From contig CM060842.1 in NCBI GenBank assembly GCA_030762175.1, forward strand, positions 46,594,001-46,658,000: a stretch of 64,000 nt of DNA. The letters are read 5' to 3'. Made by a program: the position numbers and the translations under genes. Below, in pieces: positions 1 to 12,563 of this stretch. Within the stretch, counting starts at the first letter, position 1, and each line of letters starts with the position of its first letter. Below the pieces are notes generated by a model. The model saw nothing but the letters and a program-made list of their open reading frames with translations. It made no database searches and was not told the DNA's origin. The DNA comes from Metallyticus violacea. Its lineage: Eukaryota; Arthropoda; Insecta; Mantodea; Metallyticidae.

Positions 1-1735
1 ACTGACTGACTACTATATGCTGACCTATAGGTTTATAGCATTATTACTTTCAAATTTCTGGCATCCTTTATTAGATTTAATAAGGAAGGGACTGACTCCC
101 CTTTCAAAAACCGCACGTTCTTAATACAAACATATTATTTAAAATAATAACTATATGAATTGTTTTATTTTAAAAAAGTATTAACTAAACCCGCAAAAAA
201 TAATATAAACAGTAATAATTTTTGCAAAGTATAGGATCATTGCGATTAAATTAATTTTTAGTTGCCAATAATAGTGTGCAATGCCTTTTTACAACCCATA
301 TCACTTATTTTAAGTCAGTTTTCCTGACTTTTTCTAACTCTTTTAATGCCTGAATATTCGACCTCTGTTCATCAGCTATAAAGGGACTAACGGGTCATTT
401 ATATTCATGATGTATATTAAAATTTTAAACCATAAAGTCTGAAATGTATTTAAAGTTAATCTGCGTTTTAAATATTATTTGATATAAAGCAAATGCATAG
501 CTGTAGGATTTTAGGACTTCGTGTTATTCCTAATGTAGAAGAATTGTGGGAGTCCATTCCCATCTCCCAAACGAAACAGAAGTTATTCTTTCCCTCTATC
601 TGAAATAATTTTAATGCTTTGCTTATTTACATAGACTAAATTTTTCTATGTAGAGTTCGCTATTAAAATTTATATTAGTATGATAGTAAACCCTTATTAA
701 AATCATTTGAACTCTCTCAACAAACACAAAGCTCTAACGATCCTGTCCTTAAGAGTATATAGCACTTCGTTGGTTTTGCGTCTGTGTGTAACAAACACTC
801 CAAAGAAATCTGGATGTCAGCGTACAGATGAGTTAAAATCCAGATCGTGTGGCTCTCCTCTGCATGAATTATTTAAAACGAGCTCTAAATAGGTTTATAT
901 ATGTCTGAATTATTACGCTGTGGAGCCTGTTGGGAGTCTGCATGATGCACGCATAGCTAAGAATTTATGTGAGTTAAAGAATCCAGAGGTTCACTCTCAC
1001 GAACCGGCTCTTCATTATTCTTGGCTGCCAAGGATGGCCAAACTTTTCTCCCACCTGCGACAGCTTTTCGCTTTCGTTTGCATTTTTATTGCGCTGTATG
1101 GAAATAAATATTCATTGAAATGAAGATATTGTTATTAAATATAGGAGTTGAAAATTAAACACAAATTAAATCATTAGAAAGACGGATGACGTACACTTTA
1201 CGTGGATGAATGTGATGCCATATGATCCGAAAAGTCTCACCTAAAATCCTTTAGATGGAATATATAATGGTTTCAACTGCCTTGTAAGTTACTACTTCAG
1301 AAAGATCGTATATATGAAGTTATTATGTCTGCAGAAAGATATAAATGCCTTTTCCTTCCTCCATTTGCCCTTACGTTTGTTCTAATTTATTTCCAATCAG
1401 ACATATTTTTATCAACTCGTTTCAGAAGCATAGTTAGGATTTATTTTGGGAGGGGGAAAAGTTTAACTAATCATCTTATTTACTAACATAAATTTCGGTT
1501 ATAAAAGCTTAAAAAAGCAACTTATCTAAATCTGCTCACTCAATAAAAAAACACAAACTAAACAAAGTTCACATAACAAGTCCTCGAGAAATTTTAGCCA
1601 TTTCCTTAGTTTGAAAGTGGATGTTTTTGCCAGTTTTATATATTATTGTACAAATATATTTATTGTTATTAAAATTATTATTTTGTGGATACTGGGATCT
1701 TAGCTAAAATGCTCATAGTGCGGCTTACATCATTG
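1..1735. other. AT-rich sequence, no gene recognised
   Basis: I see no coding, RNA or repeat feature here. The short open frames (for example 707-892 and 920-1123) show no family motif and are what chance gives in AT-rich DNA. Confidence 0.6.
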
Positions 1736-1737
1736 CA

Positions 1738-2665
1738 GAGTTTTAATTAAGAAAGTCGTTCAACTCCATCATCATCAACTTAATGGTCTAAATCTATTGG
1801 GCCACTCATTCCTGCGTCTTGCTCCAGCTATTTGCACATGGGTCTTCCCATTATTATTTTATCTTATCCTCTTAGGTATTACGGTACATTTCTTCATGTC
1901 TTTCTTCTAGCACCCACATTATATACATACTCCAGTTATTTCTATATTTTTATAGTGTCATTGATAATATCAGCCTGTAATTCCTTCTTAATTGTTTTTT
2001 TTTTTTTTTTTTTTTTTTTTCCAGAATAAAGAAATGTAATCACATCTTGCCACTCCTCATAGAAATATCATCTCTATCGATGTAATTCGTTTTTGCTGCT
2101 GTTTAGTCAATGCAAAACTGCCCCTTCACCACAATATTAATGACAGAACTATTACTTTATACATTTTAAATCATTTCTTTGTTTACTGTATTGCTTAATG
2201 TACGCAAAACCATTCCGAAAACTATCTAAGCTTATTTAGTTTCTCCATATTCTTTTCTGATATGTAATATCATAATCCAACTGTTTAAAATGATTCATTT
2301 ACTCTGTAAATTAGTTGTTTATTACAATTTTTGCTCTTAATGGCTGTGAAACATTTAACTTCTTCTCTGGTGATATGTGCGTATAATTTTCTGTGTCTAC
2401 TTTATGAAGTAGTTTGAGTGACTTTCTGTATTTCCTATTGTAATCTATCTTCTGCAAATAAAATGCTAGTAAAATGTATACCATTTACTTTAGAATACTT
2501 CTTGACATAACTAAACACTTATTGATAGAGCCAGAGTCGGAGAATATGACATCCTTGTTTGATATGACTTCCCTTCTTTAACTGTGTCGATCAACTTTTG
2601 GTAATTTTTTCCATTTTCACTTTTACAGTGGAATTCTGTTCATAGTTGAAAATGTCTTAATGGAA
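1738..2665 (-). mobile_element. Decayed non-LTR retrotransposon (LINE), reverse transcriptase C-terminal half
   Basis: Read on the minus strand in shifting frames, this stretch gives the order of motifs seen in an endonuclease-reverse transcriptase LINE common in insects. First comes a segment like GIKINGIHFTSILFADD (about 2430-2500), matching the FADD active-site region of the palm. Then comes a block resembling the YLG.DISY segment (about 2250-2290), and near 2050-2110 a LTKQQQKRITSIEM-like stretch that aligns with the conserved tail after the YGSE(T/S)W motif. Many stops and frameshifts make it a pseudogene. The N-terminal endonuclease is absent, as expected of a 5-prime-truncated copy. 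A 27-base T run at 1994-2020 lies near the 3-prime end. The exact ends are uncertain. Confidence 0.6.
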
Positions 2666-5600
2666 CAATTTCCAAAACCAAAAGCTTAGAATAAATATCT
2701 GTCAAAAAAAGACATTCCACATAACGCAAAATAGTATCATAAAATATAACCTCAAAATAAAGATTAGCTATAATTAAAATGATAATAATAAATTAATTTA
2801 ATGAAATTTAGAAATAAACCAATAATAAAAATCAACAAAGAATTTACTGTCACAAACCAAAGTCAGCTTAACCTCAAGCTCTTAACTGTTACACATTAAT
2901 GTTAAAAGATTTACAACATTCAAATTATTTTCAGATTGGATTCAATTTCAGGGCACGGGATTGATTCCTTGATACTTGCCCGCTCATATGGCTGTCTGAT
3001 ATTTGCCGATGTCATGTTTTTTTTATTATTTTATAACTTGATATATGCTTTAATTTACTAAATTTAATTGCCTTATGAAAGTTCCTCACATACTTGGTCT
3101 TTTATTAAACTTATTTGATTCATTATTTTTTCAGGGTTAAATTTTTGCGGTTTCTGTCACTGCCTTTACATCTTATTTTTACTCTTTCATGTCTCTTCCC
3201 CTTTTGCTCTGCCTATTTCTATTCTCGTCTATCTCTGGGACATTTTTCTGAAATTGGTGCAACAGTGACTTCTTTGCATTTTTTGAAACTTGATGTTCCT
3301 GTTTTTCATGTATTACTGTTAATTTTAAGCTGGAATTCCAAATGTAGGTTTCTATTACATTTCACGACCCAAATACAACCGTTCTATTTTCTGTCTTAAA
3401 AACAATCAACGCAAGATTTCCGTTCAATGTTGTTTTAGAATAAGATGTTTGTTTTAAAGTTGCCAGTTCATAAACTGCGTTTATTAACTCGCTTTAGAGT
3501 TAAAATAAAAACATGCTTCCTGTTGGGCGCTCTTAACCAGATACGCAATAAAACCTGAAGTTGTAACATGCTGGCAAATGTCACGGTTATTAACCATGGA
3601 CCAGTGTAGAGAATCTCCCTTGTAGCTGACGAGCCCGTGCGCTCTAGGGTATTAGCTATCTACAACATATTTGTAGTCTAGAAAGATGTGGAACGAGGTC
3701 CATGAACGCTGACGTCATTATGAAATGATTGAAGCGTTTCTGCCCATAATCATCTTTGCATTAACACCACGTTTTAGGAGCGTAACCTTTTAGCGTTTCA
3801 AGGTGGCGAGGTGATTTCTTTCACGCTAAATATTTTAAGCCATTTATATGAATTGTATGGGTTCAGGAGTTCTTATGGATCTCTTATGCCCTTCTAATGT
3901 CTATAATTAATGTCTGTAGAGGATTGTTTAACGAAAATTGGTTGCTATGTACACATATGCATTTCGTTATATATAACCTTAAGCTAATTTGTAGCATTCT
4001 GCTTCTTGACCTATAGCTTCCTTGGGGCCCAGCCTCCCATTTGTGGCAGTTCTTCCCAAGGCTTTGCTACACTGTAATTTTTTAAAAGAATTTACGCTTT
4101 CTTCCATTGCACAATGAACCATATAGCATTTAACACCATAGTGTATCTACTTTCTGAATGTTAGGTAAAAAAATTAACAAAAAAAAAATAGAATTTAATT
4201 GCTCCTCTGTCATACTTTTTTTCCCCTTTTCTTCTTTGCAAATATTTTCCCCCTTTTTAGTTTTATATTCGTTAATATTTGGTAAAATGATATGTGAAAC
4301 TCCTGTTAAACAATAAAAAGTTGAAGATAACATTATTATTAATTTCTGCATTCTTCAATTATATTTTAATTTTTTTAACATCACACTCGGATTTGGTCGG
4401 TATACCCGCCTTAATTATAAAATGCAGTATATTTTAATGCGAAGTTATAAAATATGCATCGATCTATGTAAAAATAAACGATACTCCCCTCTTTAGATTT
4501 CAAGAATATATGTTTAATTTCGTATAAAAATTATACAAATTTAGTATTTTGGAAAAAAAGGCATTTTTACACATTTTTGCGGAGCTGTAACAGAAAAACT
4601 AAAGGCATTAATATAATAGTCGTAAACTTCTGGAATATGACTTTAGATAAAAGAATAAAGCTTTTAGAAGCCAACGTATTCTTCTCTATAAACATGTATT
4701 TCATATGTTTATTTAGAAGTACATGTGTATTTTAAATTTAGTTCATATAACGTTCGTTGTTAATAAACGTAAAAGTATTTTGGGCCAAAGAATTAACCAT
4801 TTCTAAAATTAATTATGAATTTGGAAAAAAATATTTACTATAAGAGATGAATACAAAAATAAAAAAACATCTTATTATTATAATATGTATTATAATAACG
4901 TAAGCTAAATTCTAAATGCATTTTTAGGTTAATTACAGTTTTATGAAATAGAACTTTTTGATTTACATTATTTGAGCATTAAAGCCCCAGGATTTGGAAA
5001 AGAAGCCGTGTTCATCACGTCAGAAAAATTTTATTCTCATAAATCTATTGTTATTTTTATTTTGAATCCAAATAATCATTGCTCTTAAGACTCCTTTGCA
5101 ATTTTTCTTACTCTAGAAAACTGATCGACCTCGACCGGTTTTGAGCTCACGAACGCTCGATAACTGAAGTAGGCCACACTGTCGTTGTTGACAACGATGA
5201 TTCCAATGACAACAAACATGTAGTACTTATTTCAGGCCGTATAATAAAAAAAAACTAGATAAAAATATCTGGAAACTGCGCAGTTGAATTCTATCGTCCT
5301 TTTTAAGTAAAAAATTTCGAAGATAGGATAATGAAGTAAAAATTTTAAATATCTACCAAATATTACAGACTTTATTAGCCTTGTTTAATATTTACATTAA
5401 CAACAAAATTAGTACATATCATTTCAAGTTGCGAGTGAAAAATACATTGTTAAGATTTGAATGTAAATTGAAGTAATGAGAATTCACAAGCAATTCCAAG
5501 GCAAAGTTTTGTGATAGTTAAGCTTATGATTGTGTACAAGTTATTTCCTTATTGTTTAAAAACAAATTACAGAATGGTAGTCTACTGTTAAATAAAAGAG

Positions 5601-6500
5601 AAATTTAAATAGAACAAACGAATAACAAGTAAACAATTCAGCACACTTAACATACTTGTTCTGCTTTCGGAAATCGCAGTATTCTCTCAATAAAAGTCAT
5701 TTGCAGTTTACGGGCAGCAGAGCTCGTAAGGAAGCATATCGATCTTGTGTTCGTGTTTGCATTAAATATATTTGGGTACCTAAATATATTTCTACCAAAC
5801 TCTAACTGTTTTAGAGCCTAGTATTATGACTCAGAAGGCTGTTGCATAGAAAGATTGGAGGAAGAGAGATAGAGCTCCTTCGTTACGTTTCAACCACTAA
5901 CATCATTTGAAAACACTGCATATCTCCAGCACAGTTTGACAGAGATGTCGCCAAACAGTCAGGGGTAGCACTTAAATACCCTTTCATTCAAGCAACGTAT
6001 ACATAGTATAACTAATGCTCAATTTTAAATAAAACCTGGTTTTGAATTATTACGTTGCGAGTGTAACCCTCGAGACATAGATAAACGACGTAGGCCATGT
6101 CTTTTTTGACATCGGATAGTGTTCTTTTATTTTGTTATCTTCATATTAACTACAAATAAACGCCATCCATGTTCTTATTATAACAAAAATGCATTAAATT
6201 TAAAAAAAAAATGTTTCTTGAGGGGGTCATGAATGTTACAAAAGAACACTATACATTTATTTTTGAAAGTTACTTCCGAACAGGAGTGTTGTTTGGGGAG
6301 GTATATCGTAACGATATACTTCAGTTTGTGAATAAATTGGCTATAGTATCAAGGACGTAGTATGTTACTTTAATTTACTAATTCGCACTTTAACTGTCGT
6401 ACACAGCTGTAAACAAAATGTATGAGGGATTTTCTCAATTTAGTCATATACGGCTTTTATGGTTAGAAACGTACATTACGTCGCGTTCCAGTTAGTTTAT
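2666..6500. other. AT-rich intergenic or intronic sequence
   Basis: No gene is recognised. The 94-codon frame at 3115-3399 is rich in Phe, Leu and Ser with hydrophobic stretches but has no family motif. A TGACGTCAT CRE-like octamer occurs near 3712. A short repeat at about 3450-3520 recurs near 9796. A 10-bp inverted repeat with a 4-base loop lies at 4875-4898 in pure A+T sequence. Confidence 0.5.
3450..3520 (+). repeat. Unclassified dispersed repeat, copy 1
   Basis: AGTTGCCAGTTCATAAACTG here matches AGTTGCCGGCCCATAAACTG near 9798. Both copies are followed some tens of bases later by GTTAAAATAAAA or ATTAAAATAAAA. Two diverged copies of one unknown element are the simplest reading. Confidence 0.35.
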
Positions 6501-6509
6501 TTAATGCCT

Positions 6510-6807
6510 GTATGAATGAATAGTGTTTGACTTTTAACGCCCGTTTTTGCTACAGAGGCATCACAGACGGTGAACACTGATGATACATGTGATGAAATGA
6601 TATATTGGGAAAGGAGTATTTTTTAAGGAAGTAATCGTTTCTGCCCTAAATTTAGGGTAGCTCCCCGGCATTTACCATTTATGAGGACTGAGCAAACCTT
6701 TAAAAAACCTCAGTCATGGAGGACGGTCCTGGTGGATTCGAATTCGGATAGGCAGACCTCCCGCTCACGAGTCCGCGCCTTAACGACCTTGGCCACCCGT
6801 GGCGGTA
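6510..6807 (-). mobile_element. SINE-B, full-length copy
   Basis: A tRNA-derived SINE on the minus strand. The tRNA-like head is at the right end (about 6725-6807), with an A-box region in CCACGGGTGGCC and a B-box-like stretch in GGATTCGAATTCGG as read on the plus strand. The body contains the family's CCTCAGTC and GGCATTTACC segments. The 3-prime end (6533 side) carries the family tail, read on the plus strand as TTTTAACGCCCGTTTTTGCT. An 8-bp TAATGCCT at 6502-6509 and 6808-6815 is the likely target-site duplication. Most similar tRNAs are the type II Leu/Ser group, an inference from GTGGCCGAGG-like spelling in sister copies. Confidence 0.85.
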
Positions 6808-6815
6808 TAATGCCT

Positions 6816-7379
6816 ATGTGAGGTATATAGATCGTCAGTTAATACATGCCCTATTTCAAATGAGCTTTGGTTACTAGCACAAAACTCTTGCTTAATTCTT
6901 TAAAACAAAAGGAAATACATGCAGATATTACTTTATTTTTTGTCGATCGAAGAAATAGTTAATTAATGGCTTTGATTTGGCTACGCAAACATCGTGAAGT
7001 GATGCAAGATCCAGTATAAAATTGAACACAGTATTGTATACATTTTAGTAAGAAAACTATTTTTTACAACATGTATAATTGTTATCAATAACATGTTGGT
7101 ATTTTTCCAAAATCAAATAAATACAACCATTAAACAAAAGCTTATTGTGGTATTGTAAAGTTCAAGTTGACACTTCCAAGGCTGTCATCATCACATATTG
7201 AACTGTACAACGATGTTGCAGGGCATATCGGCAATCATAATAAGTGAGCTGTACAGAGGATATTGTCCTTAGGTAGTTGGTGCATTTAAGATAGTTGGAA
7301 CTTATCAAGCAACGTTTCTGTTTAAATAATGAGGACATGGCAACTGTTAGAAGCAAGTATAGCATGTACCATCTTTAAT
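6816..7379. other. No feature recognised
   Basis: AT-rich sequence without a recognisable gene or repeat. Confidence 0.5.
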
Positions 7380-7640
7380 CCTGTGAATAATGAAAAAGAA
7401 CGAGAATCGAAAATTCGATTCTTTTCGCTTTTTTCGTCATTCGAACGTTTCGAATCTAATGTAAAGATTACAAACGCTGAGTCTGCCTATGACTCAGTTG
7501 TCTGCCAATTGAACTACTCAGCACTACTCAATATATGGCTTGGCGTTATTCAAGATGTATTTTTGTCGGAATTCGAGAAATTCAAGGGATTCGAAAATCT
7601 TTTACGATTCGGATTATGATTCGAGAACATTTGGATAGGT
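7380..7640 (-). repeat. TTCGA-rich patch with a tRNA-like core
   Basis: Repeated GATTCGA, TTCGAA and ATTCGAG words cluster here. On the minus strand, 7472-7518 begins GCTGAGTAGTTCAATTGGCA, an A-box-like string. It is followed by a perfect 7-bp stem with a 7-base loop (CTGAGTC and GACTCAG), then further on ATTCGAAAC, a weak B-box match. It may be the head of a decayed tRNA-derived SINE. The stems do not add up to a full cloverleaf, so I do not call a tRNA gene. Confidence 0.3.
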
Positions 7641-10475
7641 TTTACCTCTAATTGAAAACCTCAGTGCCATTGGAACTAACTGTTCGTAAATGTACTTTAA
7701 AACAAGTTGTAAAATAAAATTCTATATTCTTATTTGAACAACTGTGCACCAGCCTAACCATCTCAAAATTTGAATGGTGTTTTTTCTAATAATTAAAATA
7801 ATTAGGAACGTCTATACAATGGGCAGCGTAGATGATCAAATGAAGGATGAGATGTTACTTTGGAAATTGTTATAATTCATTTTGTAAACCAGAAGAAATC
7901 TAAGTATACAACTGCAAGTATTAACTCCAATGCATCAGGAATTTCCAAAACGATATGAATAGTACTGATTTAAGTGCTAATCTCCATAGAAACTTCACCG
8001 TTATGACACTAATTCTAGGGCGTGAAATTACCGCAGAAATCATGTATTAATATTCCACCCACAGCTCTAATCTGCAGTGCTTCCGCTATAGTTGTCGACC
8101 TTAGTCATTTCCGCCGTAACAGTGCTTCTAGGCTTAACTGTATTAATCTTAAGACAGTAGGAAAGGGTGGAAAAAAACGAGAACTTGCTTAAGAACCTTT
8201 GAACTTTCTTCGTGGAATGGAGACTATCGAGGTCCTCAGGATCTCGGCGTCTGAGTAATTGCATTTACATATAATTTTAGCTTATACATTAAAATCAGCT
8301 ATTTATTAATTCCTTTTTGGTAAATATTAATGTTCTGATGATGAATTTTATCATTTACTATAGTATATGCACAAATATTACCTGAACTTTTTTTTCGCTT
8401 CCTAGTCAGAAATGATTTAGATTTTCTGCCTTGGAAAAAAAAACACACACAACTTATTCCTAATATTGGCGCCATTTGGGCGATTGTTCATTGTTTTATT
8501 TTATTTTTCTTATATAGTTCTTATTTTAACTAATTATTCTTTCCGAGTGACTTTATTTTTCATTTTAATGTATACAGGGTGTCCCTGAATCGCCATAAAT
8601 ATGTTTTTCAAGTTATCCTCATATACTTTCATGGCACTCAAATTGCATTTTGCAGGGGTTTCATGGATGGATAAAAATGGTCATTATGTATTTCATATTT
8701 CAGTTATCGAATAAACTATTAAGATAATATTCAGTCGATACACAGTTATTATTGTATGTTGTTTTCTCCTCTACTTGTGTACATGTATTAAGCACAATTT
8801 CTTTTATCTGTAGTGATTTTGAGCTACTGAATTTAGTGTTAGTTAATGTGAGTAAAGCATTTGCGCAATGGCAGTGAAACAAAGAGAACAAATCAAAAGA
8901 AAATATATTACGAAGTATCTGTAGCACGTTCTCGTAGTCAGGTTGTTAAGTCAACCGATATTTTTACCAACCTTTGCGGCGTAACTTGGGTTGCCTATTC
9001 CGGAAAGTTATACTGCGATTCTGGGATACCTTGTATAGAGCTCAACATTTGCAAGAAAGTGCTTATTCCTTAAATGCTCTACCTTCCGAACACTGTAAAC
9101 TTTATTGTGTTACCAGTCTACTCTAATGCAGCATGATTGACATTCTAATCTATTCATTTAACTGAAATCGCAATATTTAATTTCCGAGGTTAGCACTCCC
9201 TTACATAAATTGTGTCGCAATTTCATATATGCTCATTGTGTTTAAAATTTTAATTCGTCATAAAATTAAATTAGTTTCCACAAAAATAAGTATCACACAA
9301 AACTTTATTGACCCTTCATATTAGATCTCTGGCAAATTCAACTTTCGCTTATTTTTTTAAGAAATTGCTCAAGATTAGATTGTTATAAACCTAACTTTGA
9401 AATCGTGAATATTAGAAGCATCATGCTTGGTACAACAATGTTCTATTTTTATAAGTAGTGTAATTTGAAAACCTGCGTAAGCTGTTTGAACAAGTTGAAG
9501 GTCTTCGCTTCTAATTTCGCTTAACACAATCAGCTGCGTAATAGATGAATGAAGAGAGGAAATTTTGATTTATTCAAGAAAGAGAACATCCAGCTACTAT
9601 CATATACTGTAAATCATTGTATATTTTATAAAATTACATTTTATTAAGGATGTTGTTATAATTTATTCTGAAATATATTACCCTGTAGTAATAGAGTATC
9701 TATATTAGATAAGACATTTATACTAGATATTGTCAAAATGGAATCTTTGTTCTAGATTTTGTACTAAAATATGTGCCCAATTTACTCTGGGTTTCAGAGT
9801 TGCCGGCCCATAAACTGCGGTCTTAGGAGGGGACACCTGTGTATATCTCGCCTGTAATACGCATTTCTTCTGATGAAATTAAAATAAAAGGCGAACTTTT
9901 TCGTTCTTATAGCCAAAAGTAATTTATGTAACATTTGTGATTATAATATTTCATTCAGGCACTGAAGAATGAAATGATACAACGATGTTTTATTACAACA
10001 TAAAAAGCAGAAATGGAAAATATTCAGACAAAACTCTTTAATTTACACATGTGGTTTTCAGATTTTCTTATATATACTGTATATTTTGAGCACCCTGAAC
10101 TTCCTATTATAACTGTTTAAAAATACTGCAGATTTCAAAATTAAAAATATTAATATTTTAAATAATAGCAATATAAATTTAACGCAATAATAACAAATAA
10201 GTGAGATATATGTAAGAATAATTAGTCGAGATAATTTATATGTCATTGTAAAGAAACAATAAAATAGATACCACCAAGGTTCAGTTCGTTAAAAATGTTC
10301 AGTGCATAAAAAGAGTTTATAAGCAAAACAGAATGAAAAAATTTCCCAGTGCATTAAAATAATTAAAACTTGCATACGGGTATGTTTTATCAATTAACGT
10401 TTGAAAAGCTTTAAACATCTCTCCTATGGTGAATGTTAACTTTGATGTAAGTTGCCATAATGGTGCTGAATGAAT
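7641..10475. other. AT-rich sequence, no gene
   Basis: No coding family is recognised. TATACAGGGTGTCCCTGAA at about 8572-8590 resembles the terminal sequences of several insect DNA transposons, but no partner end was found. A second copy of the unclassified repeat noted near 3450 lies at about 9796-9890. Confidence 0.5.
9796..9890 (+). repeat. Unclassified dispersed repeat, copy 2
   Basis: AGTTGCCGGCCCATAAACTG pairs with the copy near 3450, with about four mismatches in twenty-four bases. The family is unknown. Confidence 0.35.
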
Positions 10476-10479
10476 TATT

Positions 10480-10760
10480 GCCCCAGAGTGGAAAATGTGC
10501 GATCCGACGTGGGGTCGCGGACCACGGATGCAGTACTCACCGAGAGTGGAAGAGGAGCGTGGTTGCCGCCGCCGTTACCGCCGGGAGTTGAATGAAGACT
10601 GCTCCAGCATCGCTACTCAATTGAGAGAGCGAGTGAGAGAGTAAGGAGAGTGAAAGTGACCAATATGTTGTTACGTGATATACTTAAAGTTGCACCTTAT
10701 TGGGTGGGGGGAAGGCCAGCCTCTCGGCCCGCTCTGGGGATGCTACACCTTGCTTCCGTC
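10480..10760 (-). promoter_or_regulatory. CpG-rich block, possible promoter and first exon of a minus-strand gene
   Basis: This is the one clearly GC- and CpG-rich stretch outside SINEs in the first 20 kb. About fifteen CpG dinucleotides fall within about 140 bases (10499-10640), including GCCGCCGCCGTTACCGCCGG. On the minus strand a good 5-prime splice site, CTCTCG|GTGAGTAC, lies at 10541/10540. An exon reading from about 10700 down to 10541 would hold a mostly non-coding leader, with no long open frame across it. No coding family is recognised. If real, the rest of the gene lies to the left beyond the first 10 kb or in unrecognised short exons. It could equally be an unrecognised repeat or a fossil gene end. 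Confidence 0.3.
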
Positions 10761-10947
10761 ACATTCGCACTTGTCCTTTTGTTCATGCAGAGACCGGTTT
10801 TCAAAATTTACTTTTTTCTTCACATTTACTAGCTATATCTGAGCTCAAATAATTATTTTGCTTCGCAATCAGTCAATTGCAAGTTATTATATTGCCTCTT
10901 TTTGGAAGAAATGTGATGCCATCATTATACAATTTCACTTGAATTTG

Positions 10948-11240
10948 GGTCGGTCCTGGTGGTGTAGTGGTAACCATACTTGCCTCCTAAACCCAAGGTC
11001 GCGGGTTCAATCCCTGCCAGGATCGAAGGATTTTTCGGGCCTAAAAATCCCAAGTATGGCTTCCTTCGGAAGGGAAGTAAAGCTGTGGATCCCGTGTCGT
11101 ACATTTACGGCATGAAAAATAACCTCCAGCCTGAAAGTAGAGGCCTCTGAGCAAAATTTGTCGGCCGTTTCACGCCCTGAATTGAGTTGGACGCTGATAA
11201 CCTGAGATGTTAAAGATAGTCCGTGAATAAACCAAATCAG
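10948..11240 (+). mobile_element. SINE-A, full-length copy
   Basis: The head GGTCCTGGTGGTGTAGTGG (A box) is followed by GCGGGTTCAATCCCTGCC (B box), so an internal RNA polymerase III promoter is present. The acceptor-stem halves GTCCTGG and CCAGGAT are still largely complementary. The tRNA-unrelated body holds the family segments CTTCCTTCGGAAGGGAAGT and GTCGTACATTTACGGCA, ending in CCTGAGATGTTAAAG and GTGAATAA. A 10-bp target-site duplication CTTGAATTTG is present at 10938-10947 and 11241-11250. Confidence 0.92.
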
Positions 11241-11511
11241 CTTGAATTTGATGCTGTTTGTGAAGGTGCTATTTGACATACATGTTTTCGACGAGTAACA
11301 TACAATTTCAGTCATAATGAAATTGGAGGGATTTTCGAGCAGATACTTACTAAGGATTTCTTCTTTTCTTTTCTCACAAAAACAAAGATATCTGCTATCC
11401 TTCTTTTATATCGTGTGAAGGAGAATACTTTTCTGTGTCACTCTAGAATTCTGATTTGTTTTCAAAAGTTTATGCATTTTAGTAACTTAATAACTTCAAG
11501 TACTATAAAGA

Positions 11512-11789
11512 AGCCGCTATGGGTGGCTGAGGTCGTCAAGGGGCGAACTCGTGAGCGAAAGGTCTGGGGTTCGATTCCTATCAGGACCGTCCTCCCCGAC
11601 TGAGGTTTTTTCCAGGTTTTCCTTCGTCCTCATAAAAGGCAAATGCCATACTAAACTTACCTGAAGGCCTGAAACGCTTTCTTCCTGGGAAAAAAAAATC
11701 CTTTCCCAGTTTATCATTTCATCTCCTATAACATCAGTGTTCTGCGATGCCTCAGTAGTTAAAACGGACCTTAAACATTATAAAAAAGT
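11512..11789 (+). mobile_element. SINE-B, full-length copy
   Basis: The head GCTATGGGTGGCTGAGGTCG and the B box GGGGTTCGATTCC are followed by the family body (GACTGAGGTTTTTTCCAGG, GGCAAATGCC, GGCCTGAAACG). The tail is TGCCTCAGTAGTTAAAACGG and then TTAAACATTATAAAAAA. The target duplication is unclear; TATAAAGAAG before and TATAAAAAAG after are candidates. Confidence 0.88.
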
Positions 11790-12560
11790 TTTAAAAGAAA
11801 GGTTTGGGAAAAATGCAGACACCTAAAAATTTTATGTGTGACATCTGAATTAACACAACAAAGATTGTGTTTATTTTTCATTTAAAAATCACTTTCAGTA
11901 TGCAGGATTTGATTTGTGAGGGTGTTTTAAAATCCCTTTAGTTAATTTTAATTTATATTATTGTATGCAAGTTAATATATTTTTGTTATGTATAAAACAC
12001 TGTGCAAAAGTTTCAAATTTAACAGGCATAATTTCACAGTCATTTATTTAATGAACAAACGTAGCAATAATGTGATTGCTTCCACTGGTAAACAAAAATA
12101 ACAAGCAAAATTGTAAGAAATAGTAAAATAAATAACAAAGAAAGGCAAGAAAATATTAATAACTTGTTTTATTATATAAAGTAAATTACAAATTAATGAA
12201 TCGAAGGGGCCGTGACGGAGTGATCAATTCATTTGTCATCCACCAAGACAATCCGAGCGTGGAATTTATGAAGGATAAAGCTAAGTACGGATATTCCAAT
12301 TTTACATGTCGCTCGTTTTCACAGTTATTTCATGGTCGCTTTCAAACACACAAAATTAGCTAATATCATATCTTCATTTTGTGCAAACTTTCTTAAAATG
12401 AAGCAAAATTTCCCAATTTTTATCTACTATGACTAAGATATTTTTGAAGTTTCAGAGGAAAAGAACAGTATATGAGCTGCAAATAAGGAAATAGCATACA
12501 TTCTAGAAATAGAAATTAAGTAATCCGCTTGTTCTATTTTCATTAAATGCAGTGTGGTTA
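11790..12560. other. AT-rich sequence, no feature
   Basis: Nothing recognisable. ACTGTGCAAAAGTTTCAAAT near 12000 recalls the end of Tc1-like elements, but no transposase or second terminus is seen. Confidence 0.45.
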
Positions 12561-12563
12561 TAG

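Noticed and set aside
3115..3399. Small membrane protein gene
   Set aside because: The hydrophobic, Phe/Leu/Ser-rich composition is expected from a T-rich strand. There is no family motif, splice signal or conserved context.
7472..7518. tRNA gene on the minus strand
   Set aside because: The stems do not form a cloverleaf and the B box is weak; kept only as a tRNA-like patch.
8572..8590. Left end of a DNA transposon (ACAGGGTGTCCC-like)
   Set aside because: No matching right end or transposase remnant was found within several kilobases.
10948..11020. Functional tRNA gene
   Set aside because: The tRNA-like sequence is the head of SINE-A, present in several copies with the same body and target duplications. 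The same holds for the SINE-B and SINE-C heads.
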